From positions 30,549 to 94,548 of the forward strand of contig JACQYF010000074.1 of the NCBI GenBank assembly GCA_016208315.1: a stretch of 64,000 bases of DNA, read 5' to 3'. Position numbers and translations under genes: made by a program. This DNA is from Chloroflexota bacterium (lineage in GTDB: Bacteria; Chloroflexota; Anaerolineae; UBA4142). The notes under the pieces are model-generated. The model ran no database searches. It was not told where the DNA came from and saw nothing but the letters and a program-made list of their open reading frames with translations. This document shows, piece after piece, positions 52,965 to 61,537 of this stretch (positions are counted from its first letter, which is position 1; each line of letters opens with the position of its first letter).

Positions 52965-53408
52965 CTACCTGAACCACCGCCCGATGATGGGGTATGAGAA
53001 ATCTTTGCCGTGCCAGACCTGGACGGCCGCGGAGAGTCCGTAGATGCCCCAACCAAGCATGACCGCGAACGGAACGATCATCAATACCATCGCGGGAATC
53101 ATCGTGAACGGTTGCAAGCTTTCCGGGTTATTGGGATTGAGAACGACCGGGACAAAGATCGAGCCGGCAAGCAGAACGCCCCAACTGAGCCATACGAAGA
53201 GCGCGACGAATAGCCCGAGGAATTGGTAAGCGGTCGCTTGCGCGGCTTGGCGCGCGGCGAATTGCGACTTGCCGCGCTGCGTCCACCAGATCAATAGCGC
53301 GAACACGATGCCGAGCGTGCCGCGGCTGAAAAGGCCGAGCAGGATGCCCGCGTGGGCAAGCATGGCGTTGACGCGTTCATCTTTGGTAAAAGTAGTTTCC
53401 TTCAACAT
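52965..53408 (-). CDS. DUF4870 membrane protein
   Basis: This 147-residue protein has the DUF4870 (Tic20-like) pattern: DERVNAMLAHAGILLGLF, LLIWWTQRGKSQFAARQAAQ and the ending QVWHGKDFSYPIIGRWFR, with four hydrophobic helices. The function is unknown. A strong GGAGGTG site precedes the ATG. It is part of the GntR-led run of membrane protein genes. Confidence 0.87.
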   Translation of the reverse strand: MLKETTFTKDERVNAMLAHAGILLGLFSRGTLGIVFALLIWWTQRGKSQFAARQAAQATAYQFLGLFVALFVWLSWGVLLAGSIFVPVVLNPNNPESLQPFTMIPAMVLMIVPFAVMLGWGIYGLSAAVQVWHGKDFSYPIIGRWFR

Positions 53409-53430
53409 GGTTGCACCTCCAACTCACCCC

Positions 53431-54270
53431 CTACGGAGATGAGGAACGCCTCCCAAGTAGGAAGAACAGGCCGACCAAAATTACGATGAGCGGAATAATC
53501 ATCCACAGGAAAAGCGACAGCGGAAAGGCGTGCACGCCGCGAGTGTTGAACCATGCCACGTCCCACAACGCCGCCATTAAAATCAGATTGGTCAACGCGA
53601 ACGCGATACCCGCGAAGATCAGCCCGCGTTCAGGATCCAAGCGCCAAGTCGAACCCCAGCGTCCGAACGCGATCAAGGGTTCGCGTGTGGCGATGAACAC
53701 AACCGCCGCGTCGAGCAGCACGAACAAAGCCGCCATGCCGAGAAAACTCAGCAGAAAGCCGTCCCGCGTCGACCAGCCATTGGGTTGATCGTTAAAGTCG
53801 AAATGCGTTGCCAGGCGGTCGGCAGGCAGAGCCGGGTAGAAATAGGCCGCCAACGCGATGAGCAGCACGAACGTCACCACGACCGGCGCGAGATACGCCC
53901 ACCGAAATTTCACGGGCGTTACCTCGCGCGCGATCATCGTCCCCTGCGCCAAGCCGCGCGCGTAGAGAAACATCCAAACTACCGCGCCGAGCAGCGTGGC
54001 GAATAACGCGGTCGTCAAAATCGTCATGCCATCGCGCGCGGCAACGTTCAGCAGTTGCAGCACCGCGGCCAGCCCCGCCAAGACCAGGCCGACGAGCGCG
54101 ATCAAACTTCCGCCGAGGCGATTCGTCTTGTCCCACACCTCGCGGCTCGCGAACGAATAACCGACGCGCACACCAAAGAACGGGTTCGGTCCAACGCGCG
54201 GCGCGAGCAGATACGTGATGATGCCGATCACGACGAGCAAAGTACCGATCCCAAAGCCAAAGGTCAACAT
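53431..54270 (-). CDS. SdpI/DUF1648 family membrane protein
   Basis: This protein combines an SdpI-like part (RVGPNPFFGVRVGYSFASREVWDKTNRLGG) and a DUF1648-like part (LPADRLATHFDFNDQPNGWSTRDGF), in permuted order compared with B. subtilis SdpI, which holds DUF1648 first. SdpI gives immunity against the SdpC toxin; here the role is unknown but membrane-protective functions fit. About seven hydrophobic segments and 279 residues. It starts 3 bp after the preceding small gene. Confidence 0.85.
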   Translation of the reverse strand: MLTFGFGIGTLLVVIGIITYLLAPRVGPNPFFGVRVGYSFASREVWDKTNRLGGSLIALVGLVLAGLAAVLQLLNVAARDGMTILTTALFATLLGAVVWMFLYARGLAQGTMIAREVTPVKFRWAYLAPVVVTFVLLIALAAYFYPALPADRLATHFDFNDQPNGWSTRDGFLLSFLGMAALFVLLDAAVVFIATREPLIAFGRWGSTWRLDPERGLIFAGIAFALTNLILMAALWDVAWFNTRGVHAFPLSLFLWMIIPLIVILVGLFFLLGRRSSSP

Positions 54271-54273
54271 GGG

Positions 54274-54462
54274 TTACCCCCTATACTTTTCCTGGGCTGC
54301 CATCCCGCCCAGGAGAATGATGGTTGCCGCGGCGCCACCACCCAGAAGCGACAAGAGACGCGGCAACTGCGGCGATCCATCCATCACCATTGCCGCCGCG
54401 AGGATCACGGCCGCCCAAATGATTGCCGCGACCAGCGCGGCGATCCCAAAGCGTGCCTTCAT
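54274..54462 (-). CDS. Small two-helix membrane protein
   Basis: This 62-residue protein has two hydrophobic helices (residues 5-27 and 38-54) and a basic C-terminus. An AAAGGAGAAACAC site directly precedes the ATG, and the next gene starts 3 bp after its stop, so it is probably real and co-translated with the SdpI-like protein. No family is recognised. Confidence 0.7.
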   Translation of the reverse strand: MKARFGIAALVAAIIWAAVILAAAMVMDGSPQLPRLLSLLGGGAAATIILLGGMAAQEKYRG

Positions 54463-54588
54463 GTGTTTCTCCTTTGTTATCAGACTATACGGCTAACTCG
54501 CGTCTTTGACATCCGAGGAAAGCAGGTACGTGTCCTCCGTAAATAGGACTGGATTTCTACCCATCACTTACCACAAATGCAGTAGCAG

Positions 54589-55539
54589 CTATTTGTCTGG
54601 CATTCCCTCGCCTGGCGATTTGCCATTGCCCTGCGCCAACGCGGTGATGCCGCTCAACCCACCCAACCCCATGGTCTCGACCGCCGTGGACGGGACGATG
54701 ACGAGCGCGCCCTTTTCCTTCAACCCTTCGAAGAGCATGTTCATCGCGCGCAGGTGAAGCGCAGTGGCATTCGAACCGTAAACCTCTGCCGCGGCGCGGA
54801 ACGATTGCGCGATCTGTTGTTCCGATTCGCCCAGGATCACGCGGGCTTGGCGTTCGCGTTCGGCTTGCGCCTGGCGGCTCATCGAGTCTTCGAGCGCGGC
54901 GGGAATGATGACGTCGCGGATTTCGACGGAGCGCACCGCCACACCCCACGAGGTCGTGCGCTGGTCAATGATGCGCTGCAATTCCGCATCTAGTTTCTCG
55001 CGCCCGACCAAAATATCGGCGAGCATGGTCTTGCCGATCATGTCGCGCAGCGCGGTTTGGGCCGCCCACGCAATCGCCTCGCGATAGTTTTCGACTTCGA
55101 GCGCGGCTTTCTGCGCGTCCCACACCATCCAGAACAAGACCGCGTCTACGTTGATCGGCACCGTGTCCATGCTGAGCGTTTTCTCCGCGCTGAACGGCGT
55201 CACGATCACGCGATGGTCAATCCAACTCGGGATCGTATCTACGAGCGGGATGATCCAAAACATTCCGGGACCCGCCAGCCGCTGGAATTTGCCGAATCGC
55301 AGCACGACCGCCTTTTCCCATTGGTTCGCGATCTTGAGCGCGAACATGACATACGTCGCCGGCAAGAACGAGAGAACAAACCACAGCGGAAAAGTCTCGC
55401 GCCTAAAGTCGCCGGCCAGGCCGCTCGCGATGATGCCGAGGACGACGATCACGGCAGCCAATACGCCGGCAATCGGATTGGTTTCTCTCCCGTCGCCCGA
55501 TGCTTTCGTGCCTTTGAATAGATCCAGTTTCTTCAACAT
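54589..55539 (-). CDS. SPFH/Band 7 (slipin/stomatin-like) protein
   Basis: This is a membrane-anchored SPFH scaffold protein. Two N-terminal hydrophobic segments precede the SPFH domain (QWEKAVVLRFGKFQRLAGPG, MDTVPINVDAVLFWMVWDA, DQRTTSWGVAVRSVEIRDV) and a charged coiled coil (SMSRQAQAERERQARVILGE). Members form membrane oligomers and often work with NfeD proteins, which are absent here. The ATG at 55539 has an AAGGAG site and is preferred to an upstream frame start at 55605. 316 residues. Confidence 0.92.
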   Translation of the reverse strand: MLKKLDLFKGTKASGDGRETNPIAGVLAAVIVVLGIIASGLAGDFRRETFPLWFVLSFLPATYVMFALKIANQWEKAVVLRFGKFQRLAGPGMFWIIPLVDTIPSWIDHRVIVTPFSAEKTLSMDTVPINVDAVLFWMVWDAQKAALEVENYREAIAWAAQTALRDMIGKTMLADILVGREKLDAELQRIIDQRTTSWGVAVRSVEIRDVIIPAALEDSMSRQAQAERERQARVILGESEQQIAQSFRAAAEVYGSNATALHLRAMNMLFEGLKEKGALVIVPSTAVETMGLGGLSGITALAQGNGKSPGEGMPDK

Positions 55540-55588
55540 GTTTTCTGCTCCTTGGATTTCATCTTGGTCGTCCCGTTTTCGCAACCAG

Positions 55589-55984
55589 CTACTTTTTCTG
55601 CGCATGTTTCCATCGCTCCCATTGAGTATCGAACGCGGCGCGGACCTCTTCGGCGCTGTAGCCGAGACTGAGCGCCTTGCCTACGACGTTGTCCATCATC
55701 GCCTTGAGCTGTTCCTGCCGCACGCGCATCAGGTGCTTTGCGTCGGGCCGTTCGCGCACGTAGGTGCCGCGGCCCTGCTGCGTGCTAATCACGCCGTCGC
55801 CGTCGAGCTGATCGTAGGCCCGCGCGACCGTGTTGGGGTTGAGCCGCAAATCGGCCGCCAGCTCACGAACGGTGGGTAACTGTTCGCTCGGCTTGAGGCG
55901 TCCGGTCGCTACCTGATGCTTGATCGCGTGGACGATTTGCAGGTAAATGGGTACCGTGTCATCGGGATCAATTCGTATCTCCAT
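55589..55984 (-). CDS. GntR-family regulator (YtrA-like)
   Basis: This is a short winged-helix repressor. The DNA-binding domain is complete (PTVRELAADLRLNPNTVARAY and DGVISTQQGRGTYV), and the short helical C-terminal region makes it the YtrA type (131 residues). YtrA repressors commonly control ABC transporter and membrane-stress genes in their own operon. A 9-bp inverted repeat operator overlaps its -10 region, so autorepression is very likely, and the SPFH-SdpI-DUF4870 genes downstream are probable targets. The ATG at 55984 has a GGGAG site. Confidence 0.92.
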   Translation of the reverse strand: MEIRIDPDDTVPIYLQIVHAIKHQVATGRLKPSEQLPTVRELAADLRLNPNTVARAYDQLDGDGVISTQQGRGTYVRERPDAKHLMRVRQEQLKAMMDNVVGKALSLGYSAEEVRAAFDTQWERWKHAQKK

Positions 55985-55995
55985 CCCTACTCCCA

Positions 55996-56020
55996 ATTGT
56001 ACTAATATAACTAGTACAAT
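55996..56020 (-). promoter_or_regulatory. Palindromic operator for the GntR regulator
   Basis: ATTGTACTA and TAGTACAAT form a perfect 9-bp inverted repeat around 7 bases. It covers the transcription start region and overlaps the -10 box, the place expected for an autorepressor. The TACTA/TAGTA half-sites are of the YtrA type. Confidence 0.85.
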
Positions 56021-56047
56021 TATATCAATTTTCATCGGGCCTGTCAA
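56019..56047 (-). promoter_or_regulatory. Consensus promoter of the gntR operon
   Basis: On the minus strand TTGACA (56047-56042) and TATAAT (56024-56019) match the consensus with a 17-bp spacer. The predicted start lies about 30 bp before the ATG. Confidence 0.9.
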
Positions 56048-56062
56048 GTCGGCGGCAAAGAA

Positions 56063-56101
56063 AAAAACCTGTCAGGTTTCTGCAAAACCTGACAGGTTTT
56101 T
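56063..56101 (-). terminator. Bidirectional terminator-like hairpin
   Basis: AAAACCTGTCAGGTTT and AAAACCTGACAGGTTTT pair around a 4-base loop with A and T runs on both sides. It can end transcription of the haem lipoprotein gene. A second inverted repeat (GAATCACCAA/TTGGTGACTC, 56112-56140) lies between it and the gene. Confidence 0.7.
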
Positions 56102-56148
56102 GTGGTTCGGCGAATCACCAAGCTATCAAGTTGGTGACTCGCTTCGTC

Positions 56149-57612
56149 TTACTTGGCTTGCACGTGACAGGCCATGCAGACGGCCGTCTCATCTTTGAAG
56201 GCGGTATGATCAGGCGCCGCGGCCACTTTGGGCGCGCCGGCGACTCCGGTGAGATGGCAGATCAGGCATTGCGGGCGACCCACATGGTTTACCGGGATCG
56301 CTTTGGGTACGCCAGCCCCGGGTGTCGCGGCCCGCGTCGCCGCGGTAGTAGCCGCCGTGGTTGCCGGGCCGGTGGGCACAGCGGTCGCTCCGCTGAACCG
56401 GAGCCGGAGCGCGCCGGTGTTGTAGGCGTGCCGCACCTGCGCATTGTCGAAAATCGCAAACCCGAACAAGTAGGTCGAATTCAGGTTGTCAAACTGAACG
56501 TCGGTCTTGCTGCCGGTCACGAGCTTGCGACTGAACGCAAAGGTCCACTTGCCGTCTTTCCACGCCATTGCCGCCGGGATTTCCCCGCGGTCGCCTTGAT
56601 AGGGCGCGACCAAGATCGAAGCCACGTCGTCGTTCGCTTTGAACTTGGCGTCGTCGAAGGCGACCTTGTCGGCGTCTTTGAGCCAGTACGTCCCGCCGGC
56701 GTTCGCCGGCTTGGCGTCCTTGTTCATGAACTCGGGCTTGCCGTCCTTGAGCACAATGTCCTTGTATCCGCCGCCGGTGTTGGCGTCGCTCTTGCGACCC
56801 GCTTCAGGGGCCGTGTCCTTGTTGTATTTGGTATCGTCGAGGAATTGGTCGTCCACCTGACCGACGGTTCCGGTGCGAACGGTCTTCATGTGCCAGATGT
56901 CGCCTGTCTCGCCGGGCGCGTTGGTGTACTTGTTGCCGTATGGCTTGCCCGGCTCGCCGGCATGGCAGGCCGCAAAGCAGCCGGCCGTATCGAATCCCTT
57001 GATCGAGTTGTTGATGGTCCAGATGAAGGCGAACTTGTCCTCATAGTATTTGTTGTTGTCGCCGCCTTTGTCATCCGGATCGGTCAGCTTTTTCCACGTG
57101 CCATCGGCTTGTTTGACGAAAGGACTGCGGCGGACTGAATTCGTTGGATCGTCGTATTGCAGCAAAAAGTAAATTGTGTCTGTGGTGTAAACCGCCTTCA
57201 GCGTCGCGGTCGTCGCGCCGGCGGTGAGATTTTGGCCGCCGGAAACTTTGATGGTCAACGCTTGCGCTCTGGCCCAGCCAGGATCGTCGGCGAGGGCTTC
57301 GAGCTTGGGCGCGGTCGTCGTGCTTAACGCGACCAGCGTGCTAGCGTCGGCTTGGCCCGCCGTTGTCGGCGCGGCGGTCGGCGCGGTGGTTGGCGCCGGC
57401 GTGGGTGGAGTGGTGGGTGCGACAGTCGGCGCGGTCGTAGGCGCTGGCGTTGGCGCGGTGGTCGCGGGTACGGGCGTGGGCGGCGGTGGCGCCGTGGGCG
57501 GGGCCGTTGTCGGAACCGGCGTAGGCGGAACGGCCGTCGGAGCCGGGGCGCACGCGACACCTATGACGAGCATCGCAGCCAGCGCTGCGATGACGAACGA
57601 GCTACGTCTCAT
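56149..57612 (-). CDS. c-type haem lipoprotein with ethylbenzene dehydrogenase-like domain
   Basis: This is an extracytoplasmic electron-transfer protein. A lipoprotein signal (LVIGVACAP) leads into a long Ala/Pro/Thr tract to about residue 85. Residues 100-420 form an EB_dh/CDH-cytochrome-like beta domain (PKLEALADDPGWARAQAL, TIYFLLQYDDPTNS, WTFAFSRKLVTGS), which binds haem b in relatives. It includes a CFAACH motif with three residues between the Cys. The C-terminal part has two CxxCH haem c sites (CLICH, CMACH). No dehydrogenase catalytic subunit is nearby, so its partner is unknown. 487 residues. Confidence 0.85.
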   Translation of the reverse strand: MRRSSFVIAALAAMLVIGVACAPAPTAVPPTPVPTTAPPTAPPPPTPVPATTAPTPAPTTAPTVAPTTPPTPAPTTAPTAAPTTAGQADASTLVALSTTTAPKLEALADDPGWARAQALTIKVSGGQNLTAGATTATLKAVYTTDTIYFLLQYDDPTNSVRRSPFVKQADGTWKKLTDPDDKGGDNNKYYEDKFAFIWTINNSIKGFDTAGCFAACHAGEPGKPYGNKYTNAPGETGDIWHMKTVRTGTVGQVDDQFLDDTKYNKDTAPEAGRKSDANTGGGYKDIVLKDGKPEFMNKDAKPANAGGTYWLKDADKVAFDDAKFKANDDVASILVAPYQGDRGEIPAAMAWKDGKWTFAFSRKLVTGSKTDVQFDNLNSTYLFGFAIFDNAQVRHAYNTGALRLRFSGATAVPTGPATTAATTAATRAATPGAGVPKAIPVNHVGRPQCLICHLTGVAGAPKVAAAPDHTAFKDETAVCMACHVQAK

Positions 57613-57768
57613 CGAATTGCTCCTTCTAGGGAACTCGAACGAGATGGGAGTAAGTAAACGGATAGAAGCAGTCCATCACCTCGCTTTCGTCAACTCGCTT
57701 TTTCAAGCGGGTTTGTGTCTCTGCCAATAGTAACGAATGGCGCGGGGAGCATGTTTCGATTGATTGGG

Positions 57769-58725
57769 CTAGTGGCCGCGCCACCAGTCCTTTCGCGAGC
57801 GCGGGTCCAGGAATGCGCCAGAGTCCCGGATGGCGATGCGAATCTCATCGCCCTTGCTCACGCCAAACGTCTGCCCGGCTCGCAGGGCCGGCAGCGCGCC
57901 GCGTCCGGCGGCGTCTGCTTGCTGATAACTTGCAACCAGTCCGCGGTCCACGGCAATCGCTTCGACGTGGAGCGTATAGCCCGTGGCAACATTGTCTTCG
58001 CGCGTATATTTCAGTGCGATCCGCTCGGGATCGGCGTACGCCACCAAGACCTGGTAGCCGTTCCCGATCTCGAAACCGGCGGCCGGCACGCGCAGATTTT
58101 TTGCCGGGCTTGATTTGAGTGCGACGAGGGTAACTTGGGGGTCTGTGAGGAGGGTACCGCGACAATCGCAATTCCAATCCCAATTATACACTTGAAACGC
58201 GGCCTTGAAAATAGGGGGGTCGCCGAACAAGCCCACAAGCTGGGGCGCGCCAGGGTCGGTCTCGCCCGTATAGTCCACGAGCGCGAGGGTGGCCGACACT
58301 GGAAGGTAAGCGCGCAAGCTGAGGTTCAAGTCGGCATGACGCGCGGCGGGCCGGTCACTGGGCGGCGAGATGACCTCGAGCCAGGGATACGACGCGGCAA
58401 CCGTTGGAATCGTCGGCGTGCTGAGCGCGGTCGCCGTCGGAGTGATTGCGCTCTGCATCGCGCGCGCGGCTAAAGTGGGCGTGCCGGTTGCCGTGGCGGT
58501 CGGCTTGCGCGTGGGCGTACGCGTGCGCGTCGGCGTTGATGTGGGTCTACGGGTAGAGGTCGGCGCGAGGGTCGGGGTATCGGTCGCCGTTGGGGGCGGA
58601 ACGTAATACGCGATCTTGGCAGAGACCGGCGTCTCTGTCTCTGCGGGAACGGCTTGGTTCTTGACCTCGAAAAATTTGACGGCGAGATCGAGGAAGGATA
58701 CGAGTACCAGCCCGAGCGCGCCCAA
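57769..58725 (-). CDS. Surface protein with Thr/Pro linker and a paralogous C-terminal domain
   Basis: A hydrophobic N-terminus (LGLVLVSFLDLAVKFF) is followed by a Thr/Pro/Arg-rich linker (residues 45-105) and a C-terminal domain of about 200 residues. The domain runs from LEVISPPSDRPAARHADLNL to the end SGAFLDPRSRKDWWRGH. The same domain closes the 760-residue protein next to it. I do not recognise a family. The TTG start at 58725 is the only canonical one; membrane-helix-like sequence (FIAWVALLGALG) continues upstream in frame, so the true start may be non-canonical. 318 residues. Confidence 0.65.
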   Translation of the reverse strand: MGALGLVLVSFLDLAVKFFEVKNQAVPAETETPVSAKIAYYVPPPTATDTPTLAPTSTRRPTSTPTRTRTPTRKPTATATGTPTLAARAMQSAITPTATALSTPTIPTVAASYPWLEVISPPSDRPAARHADLNLSLRAYLPVSATLALVDYTGETDPGAPQLVGLFGDPPIFKAAFQVYNWDWNCDCRGTLLTDPQVTLVALKSSPAKNLRVPAAGFEIGNGYQVLVAYADPERIALKYTREDNVATGYTLHVEAIAVDRGLVASYQQADAAGRGALPALRAGQTFGVSKGDEIRIAIRDSGAFLDPRSRKDWWRGH

Positions 58726-58804
58726 GAGGGCGACCCAGGCGATGAAGTGTCGGACCGATTTGAATTGGAGAATGATGATGCCTCGAGTTACATACTACCC
58801 TCGC

Positions 58805-58925
58805 CAACGAATTCTTCCGCGAATCACGCGAATCACGCGAATAGAAGATTGCTTCGCAAAAAGCGCTCGCAATGACATTGGCGAAGATTCGTCGGACGAA
58901 CCCCGTCCGCGTGGATTCGCGGATA
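58805..58925 (+). repeat. Intergenic repeats (CGCGAATCACGCGAAT and related)
   Basis: Three tandem CGCGAAT units spaced by CA (58818-58841) and an inverted ATTCGCGGAT at 58915 bracket GATTGCTTCGC/GCGCTCGCAATGAC. The 235 bp between the two surface-protein genes hold no gene that I can support. Confidence 0.55.
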
Positions 58926-58960
58926 AGAGAACCATGGCTGAGTAGTAGCCACGAAAGTTT

Positions 58961-61243
58961 CTAACGGCCCTGCCACCAATCTTTGCGCGAGCGCGGATCC
59001 AAGAACGCGCCCGTATCGCGAATCGCCACCTTGACCTCGGTCCCGCGCGCGCGTCCGACGATCTGCCCGCCGCGCACCGCGGGCAAGCGCTGCCGCCCAA
59101 TACTGTTGAGCGATTCGTAAAGCGAAATCAAGCTTGGCTCGGTGGCAATCCCTTCCAGGTGAATCGTGTATCCCCAGATCACATTGTCGTCAGGAGTATA
59201 CTTGAGCGTGACGCGGTCTGCGTCGGCGTAGAGCACGAGCGCGTGATAGCCGTTGGCCATCGTGCCGGAGCGGCCCGGAACGTGGACCGTCTCGTTTGGA
59301 TTCGCCTGGAATCCCAGGAGCATTACATCCCAATCGTTCATCAGCGCGCCGCGGCAGTTGCACTCCCAATTCCAGTCGTAAACGCGATACGCGGCATTGA
59401 ATTGCGGAGTACGCTGGTCGGCGAAAACGCCGTACAGTTGCGGCGCGCCGGGATCCGTGCCGCCCCAATAGTCCACCAGCCCCAACCAGGCGCCGACCGG
59501 CGCATAACTCCGCAGCGCGAGGTTGAGGTCCGCATGTTGCGCGGCCGGGCGATCCGTCGGCGGTGAAAGGACGGCGAGCGTGCCGTAATACGACATCGGA
59601 ATGGGCGTGGACGTCCATCCGGGTACGGGCGTATTCGTCCGGGTAGGCGTCGGCGTCGCGGTTGGCCCTTCGACCCGAATCGTTTGCGCGCCCAGTTGGT
59701 CTTGCAGCCACGCGACGCGCTCTTGAACCAGTCCTACCCAATAGCTGCGCGATTGCGCCTGCTTCATCCGAATCGCGCCCGTGATTGTCCGCGTCTCGCC
59801 CGGCGCGAGCGGCGCGCCCCACCCCCAGCGATAGGGATGGTCAATGCCCGTGCGACCGCCGAACTCGATCCCGACGCGGAACGCGCCGTACACGTCAGGA
59901 TAGCCGCGCGTGTAGAACGTCTCGTCTTCTTCGTAGACCAATCCCGGCGGGGGGTCTTGCGAAATTAACGGCGTGCTGGAATTGTTCTTGACCGTGATGC
60001 TCACATTGAGCAGCTCGCCACTCTTGAGCGATGTTGGCGCGAGCGTCACGGCGACGATCTGCGGCTTGCCCACATTCGTCGGCGTCGCGGTCGGGATCGT
60101 TGGCGTCGCGGTGGCAGTTTTCGGAATCGCGGTTGCCGTTGGCGTTGCAGTTTTGGGCACGGCAGTTGCGGTCAGGGTCGGCGTTGCGCTCTTCGGCATC
60201 GCGGTCGCGGTCGCCGTCGCAGTTGGCCCTTCGACCCGAATCGTCTGCGCGCCCAGTTGATCTTGCAGCCACGCGACGCGCTCTTGAACCAGTCCTACCC
60301 AATAGCTGCGCGATTGCGCCTGCTTCATCCGAATCGCGCCAGCGATCGTCCGCGTCTCGCCGGGCGCGAGCGGCGTGCCCAAACCCCAGCGATAGGGATG
60401 GTCAACGCCCGTGCGACCGTCAAAGTCAATTCCAACCCGAAACGCGCCATGAACATCCGGAAAGCCACGTGTGTAGGACGTCTCACCCTCTTCGTAGACA
60501 AATCCCGGTTGAGGGTCCTGGGTAGCCAGCGGCACGTTCGAGTTGTTCTTGACCGTGATGCTCACGTTGAGCAGCCCACCCGCGTTCAGCGAGGTCGGCG
60601 CGAGTGTTACGGCGATGATTTGCGGCTTGCCCGCATTCGTCGGCGTCGCGGTTGCGGTTTTCGGCACGGCGGTAGCCGTCGGCGGCGTAACCGTGCCCGC
60701 CGAAACGACATTGACCAATTGCGTGCCTTCGCGATCCTGCAACCACGCGACGCGTTCTTGAACCAATCCCACCCAATAGCTGCGCGATTGCGGTTGCTTC
60801 ATGCGAATCGCGCCCGTAATCGTGCGTGTCTCGCCCGGCGCGAGCGGCGCGCCCCAGCCCCAACGATAGGGGTGGTCAATGCCCGTGCGACCGTCGAAAT
60901 CAATCCCCACGCGAAACGCGCTTTGAACATCGGGAAAGCCGCGCGTGTAGAACGTCTCGCCTTCCTCGTACACGAATCCCGGTTGAGGGTCCTGGGTAGC
61001 CAGCGGCACGTTCGAGTTGTTCTTGACCGTGATGCTCACGTTGAGCAGCCCACCTGCGTTCAGCGAGGTCTTCTTGACCGTGATGCTCACGTTGAGCAAT
61101 TCGCCGCTCTTGAGCGCGGCCGGCGCGAGGGTCACGGCGACGATCTGCACTGCGCTAGACGGCGCCTGAACTCCGACGGGCTGCGCATCGCCGTCAAGGT
61201 GGCTGCCTTGAAAACTCGAACCTACGCCGAACCATGCGACCAA
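58961..61243 (-). CDS. Large surface protein with three internal domain copies
   Basis: Three copies of a domain of about 140 residues (each with LLNVSITVKNNS, DHPYRWG and SYWVGLVQERVAWLQD) are joined by Thr/Ala/Pro linkers rich in TATP. A C-terminal domain (LAVLSPPTDRPAAQHADLNL to GAFLDPRSRKDWWQGR) is shared with the protein at 57769. The first copy contains a stutter of LLNVSITVK caused by a 50-bp tandem duplication (61019-61096). The TTG at 61243 is the first canonical start, but a signal-like hydrophobic run with GVGSCLLVAWF continues upstream in frame. It is probably secreted or anchored and involved in contacts. 760 residues. Confidence 0.72.
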   Translation of the reverse strand: MVAWFGVGSSFQGSHLDGDAQPVGVQAPSSAVQIVAVTLAPAALKSGELLNVSITVKKTSLNAGGLLNVSITVKNNSNVPLATQDPQPGFVYEEGETFYTRGFPDVQSAFRVGIDFDGRTGIDHPYRWGWGAPLAPGETRTITGAIRMKQPQSRSYWVGLVQERVAWLQDREGTQLVNVVSAGTVTPPTATAVPKTATATPTNAGKPQIIAVTLAPTSLNAGGLLNVSITVKNNSNVPLATQDPQPGFVYEEGETSYTRGFPDVHGAFRVGIDFDGRTGVDHPYRWGLGTPLAPGETRTIAGAIRMKQAQSRSYWVGLVQERVAWLQDQLGAQTIRVEGPTATATATAMPKSATPTLTATAVPKTATPTATAIPKTATATPTIPTATPTNVGKPQIVAVTLAPTSLKSGELLNVSITVKNNSSTPLISQDPPPGLVYEEDETFYTRGYPDVYGAFRVGIEFGGRTGIDHPYRWGWGAPLAPGETRTITGAIRMKQAQSRSYWVGLVQERVAWLQDQLGAQTIRVEGPTATPTPTRTNTPVPGWTSTPIPMSYYGTLAVLSPPTDRPAAQHADLNLALRSYAPVGAWLGLVDYWGGTDPGAPQLYGVFADQRTPQFNAAYRVYDWNWECNCRGALMNDWDVMLLGFQANPNETVHVPGRSGTMANGYHALVLYADADRVTLKYTPDDNVIWGYTIHLEGIATEPSLISLYESLNSIGRQRLPAVRGGQIVGRARGTEVKVAIRDTGAFLDPRSRKDWWQGR

Positions 61244-61458
61244 TAGACACGACCCAACTCCGACTAGACCGGCAAAGGCAAGTACCGCAAAGACGAGACG
61301 CGCGGAAACAAAGGACTTTATCTCACACCTCGCGAGCAGTTTTGGGCGTGCGACTGGAGGCGCATGCGGCGGCGATGCAGGGGAAGCGACAAGCAGCGAT
61401 TAGATTCTAAAGGTACTCTGGACGAGGGTCAATAGGAACTCTGGATTACGGGACGGGA

Positions 61459-61537
61459 AGCAGTGAACAGTAAGCAGTGAACAGTGAACAGTAAGCAGTC
61501 AACAGTTTTCAGTGTTCAGTATTCAGACTGTTCACTT
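61459..61537 (+). repeat. Heptad repeat, AACAGTG/AAGCAGT family
   Basis: AACAGTG, AACAGTA and AGCAGTG units with a short inverted arm (ACTGTTC) follow the small anchored protein gene on the minus strand and include its TGA. The 288 bp between it and the large surface gene otherwise hold nothing that I can name, apart from the possible unstarted N-terminus of that gene. Confidence 0.8.

Noticed and set aside
57224..57730. Plus-strand frames rich in Gly/Val/Ala opposite the haem lipoprotein signal
   Set aside because: They are the complement of the Ala/Pro/Thr tract and have no independent support.
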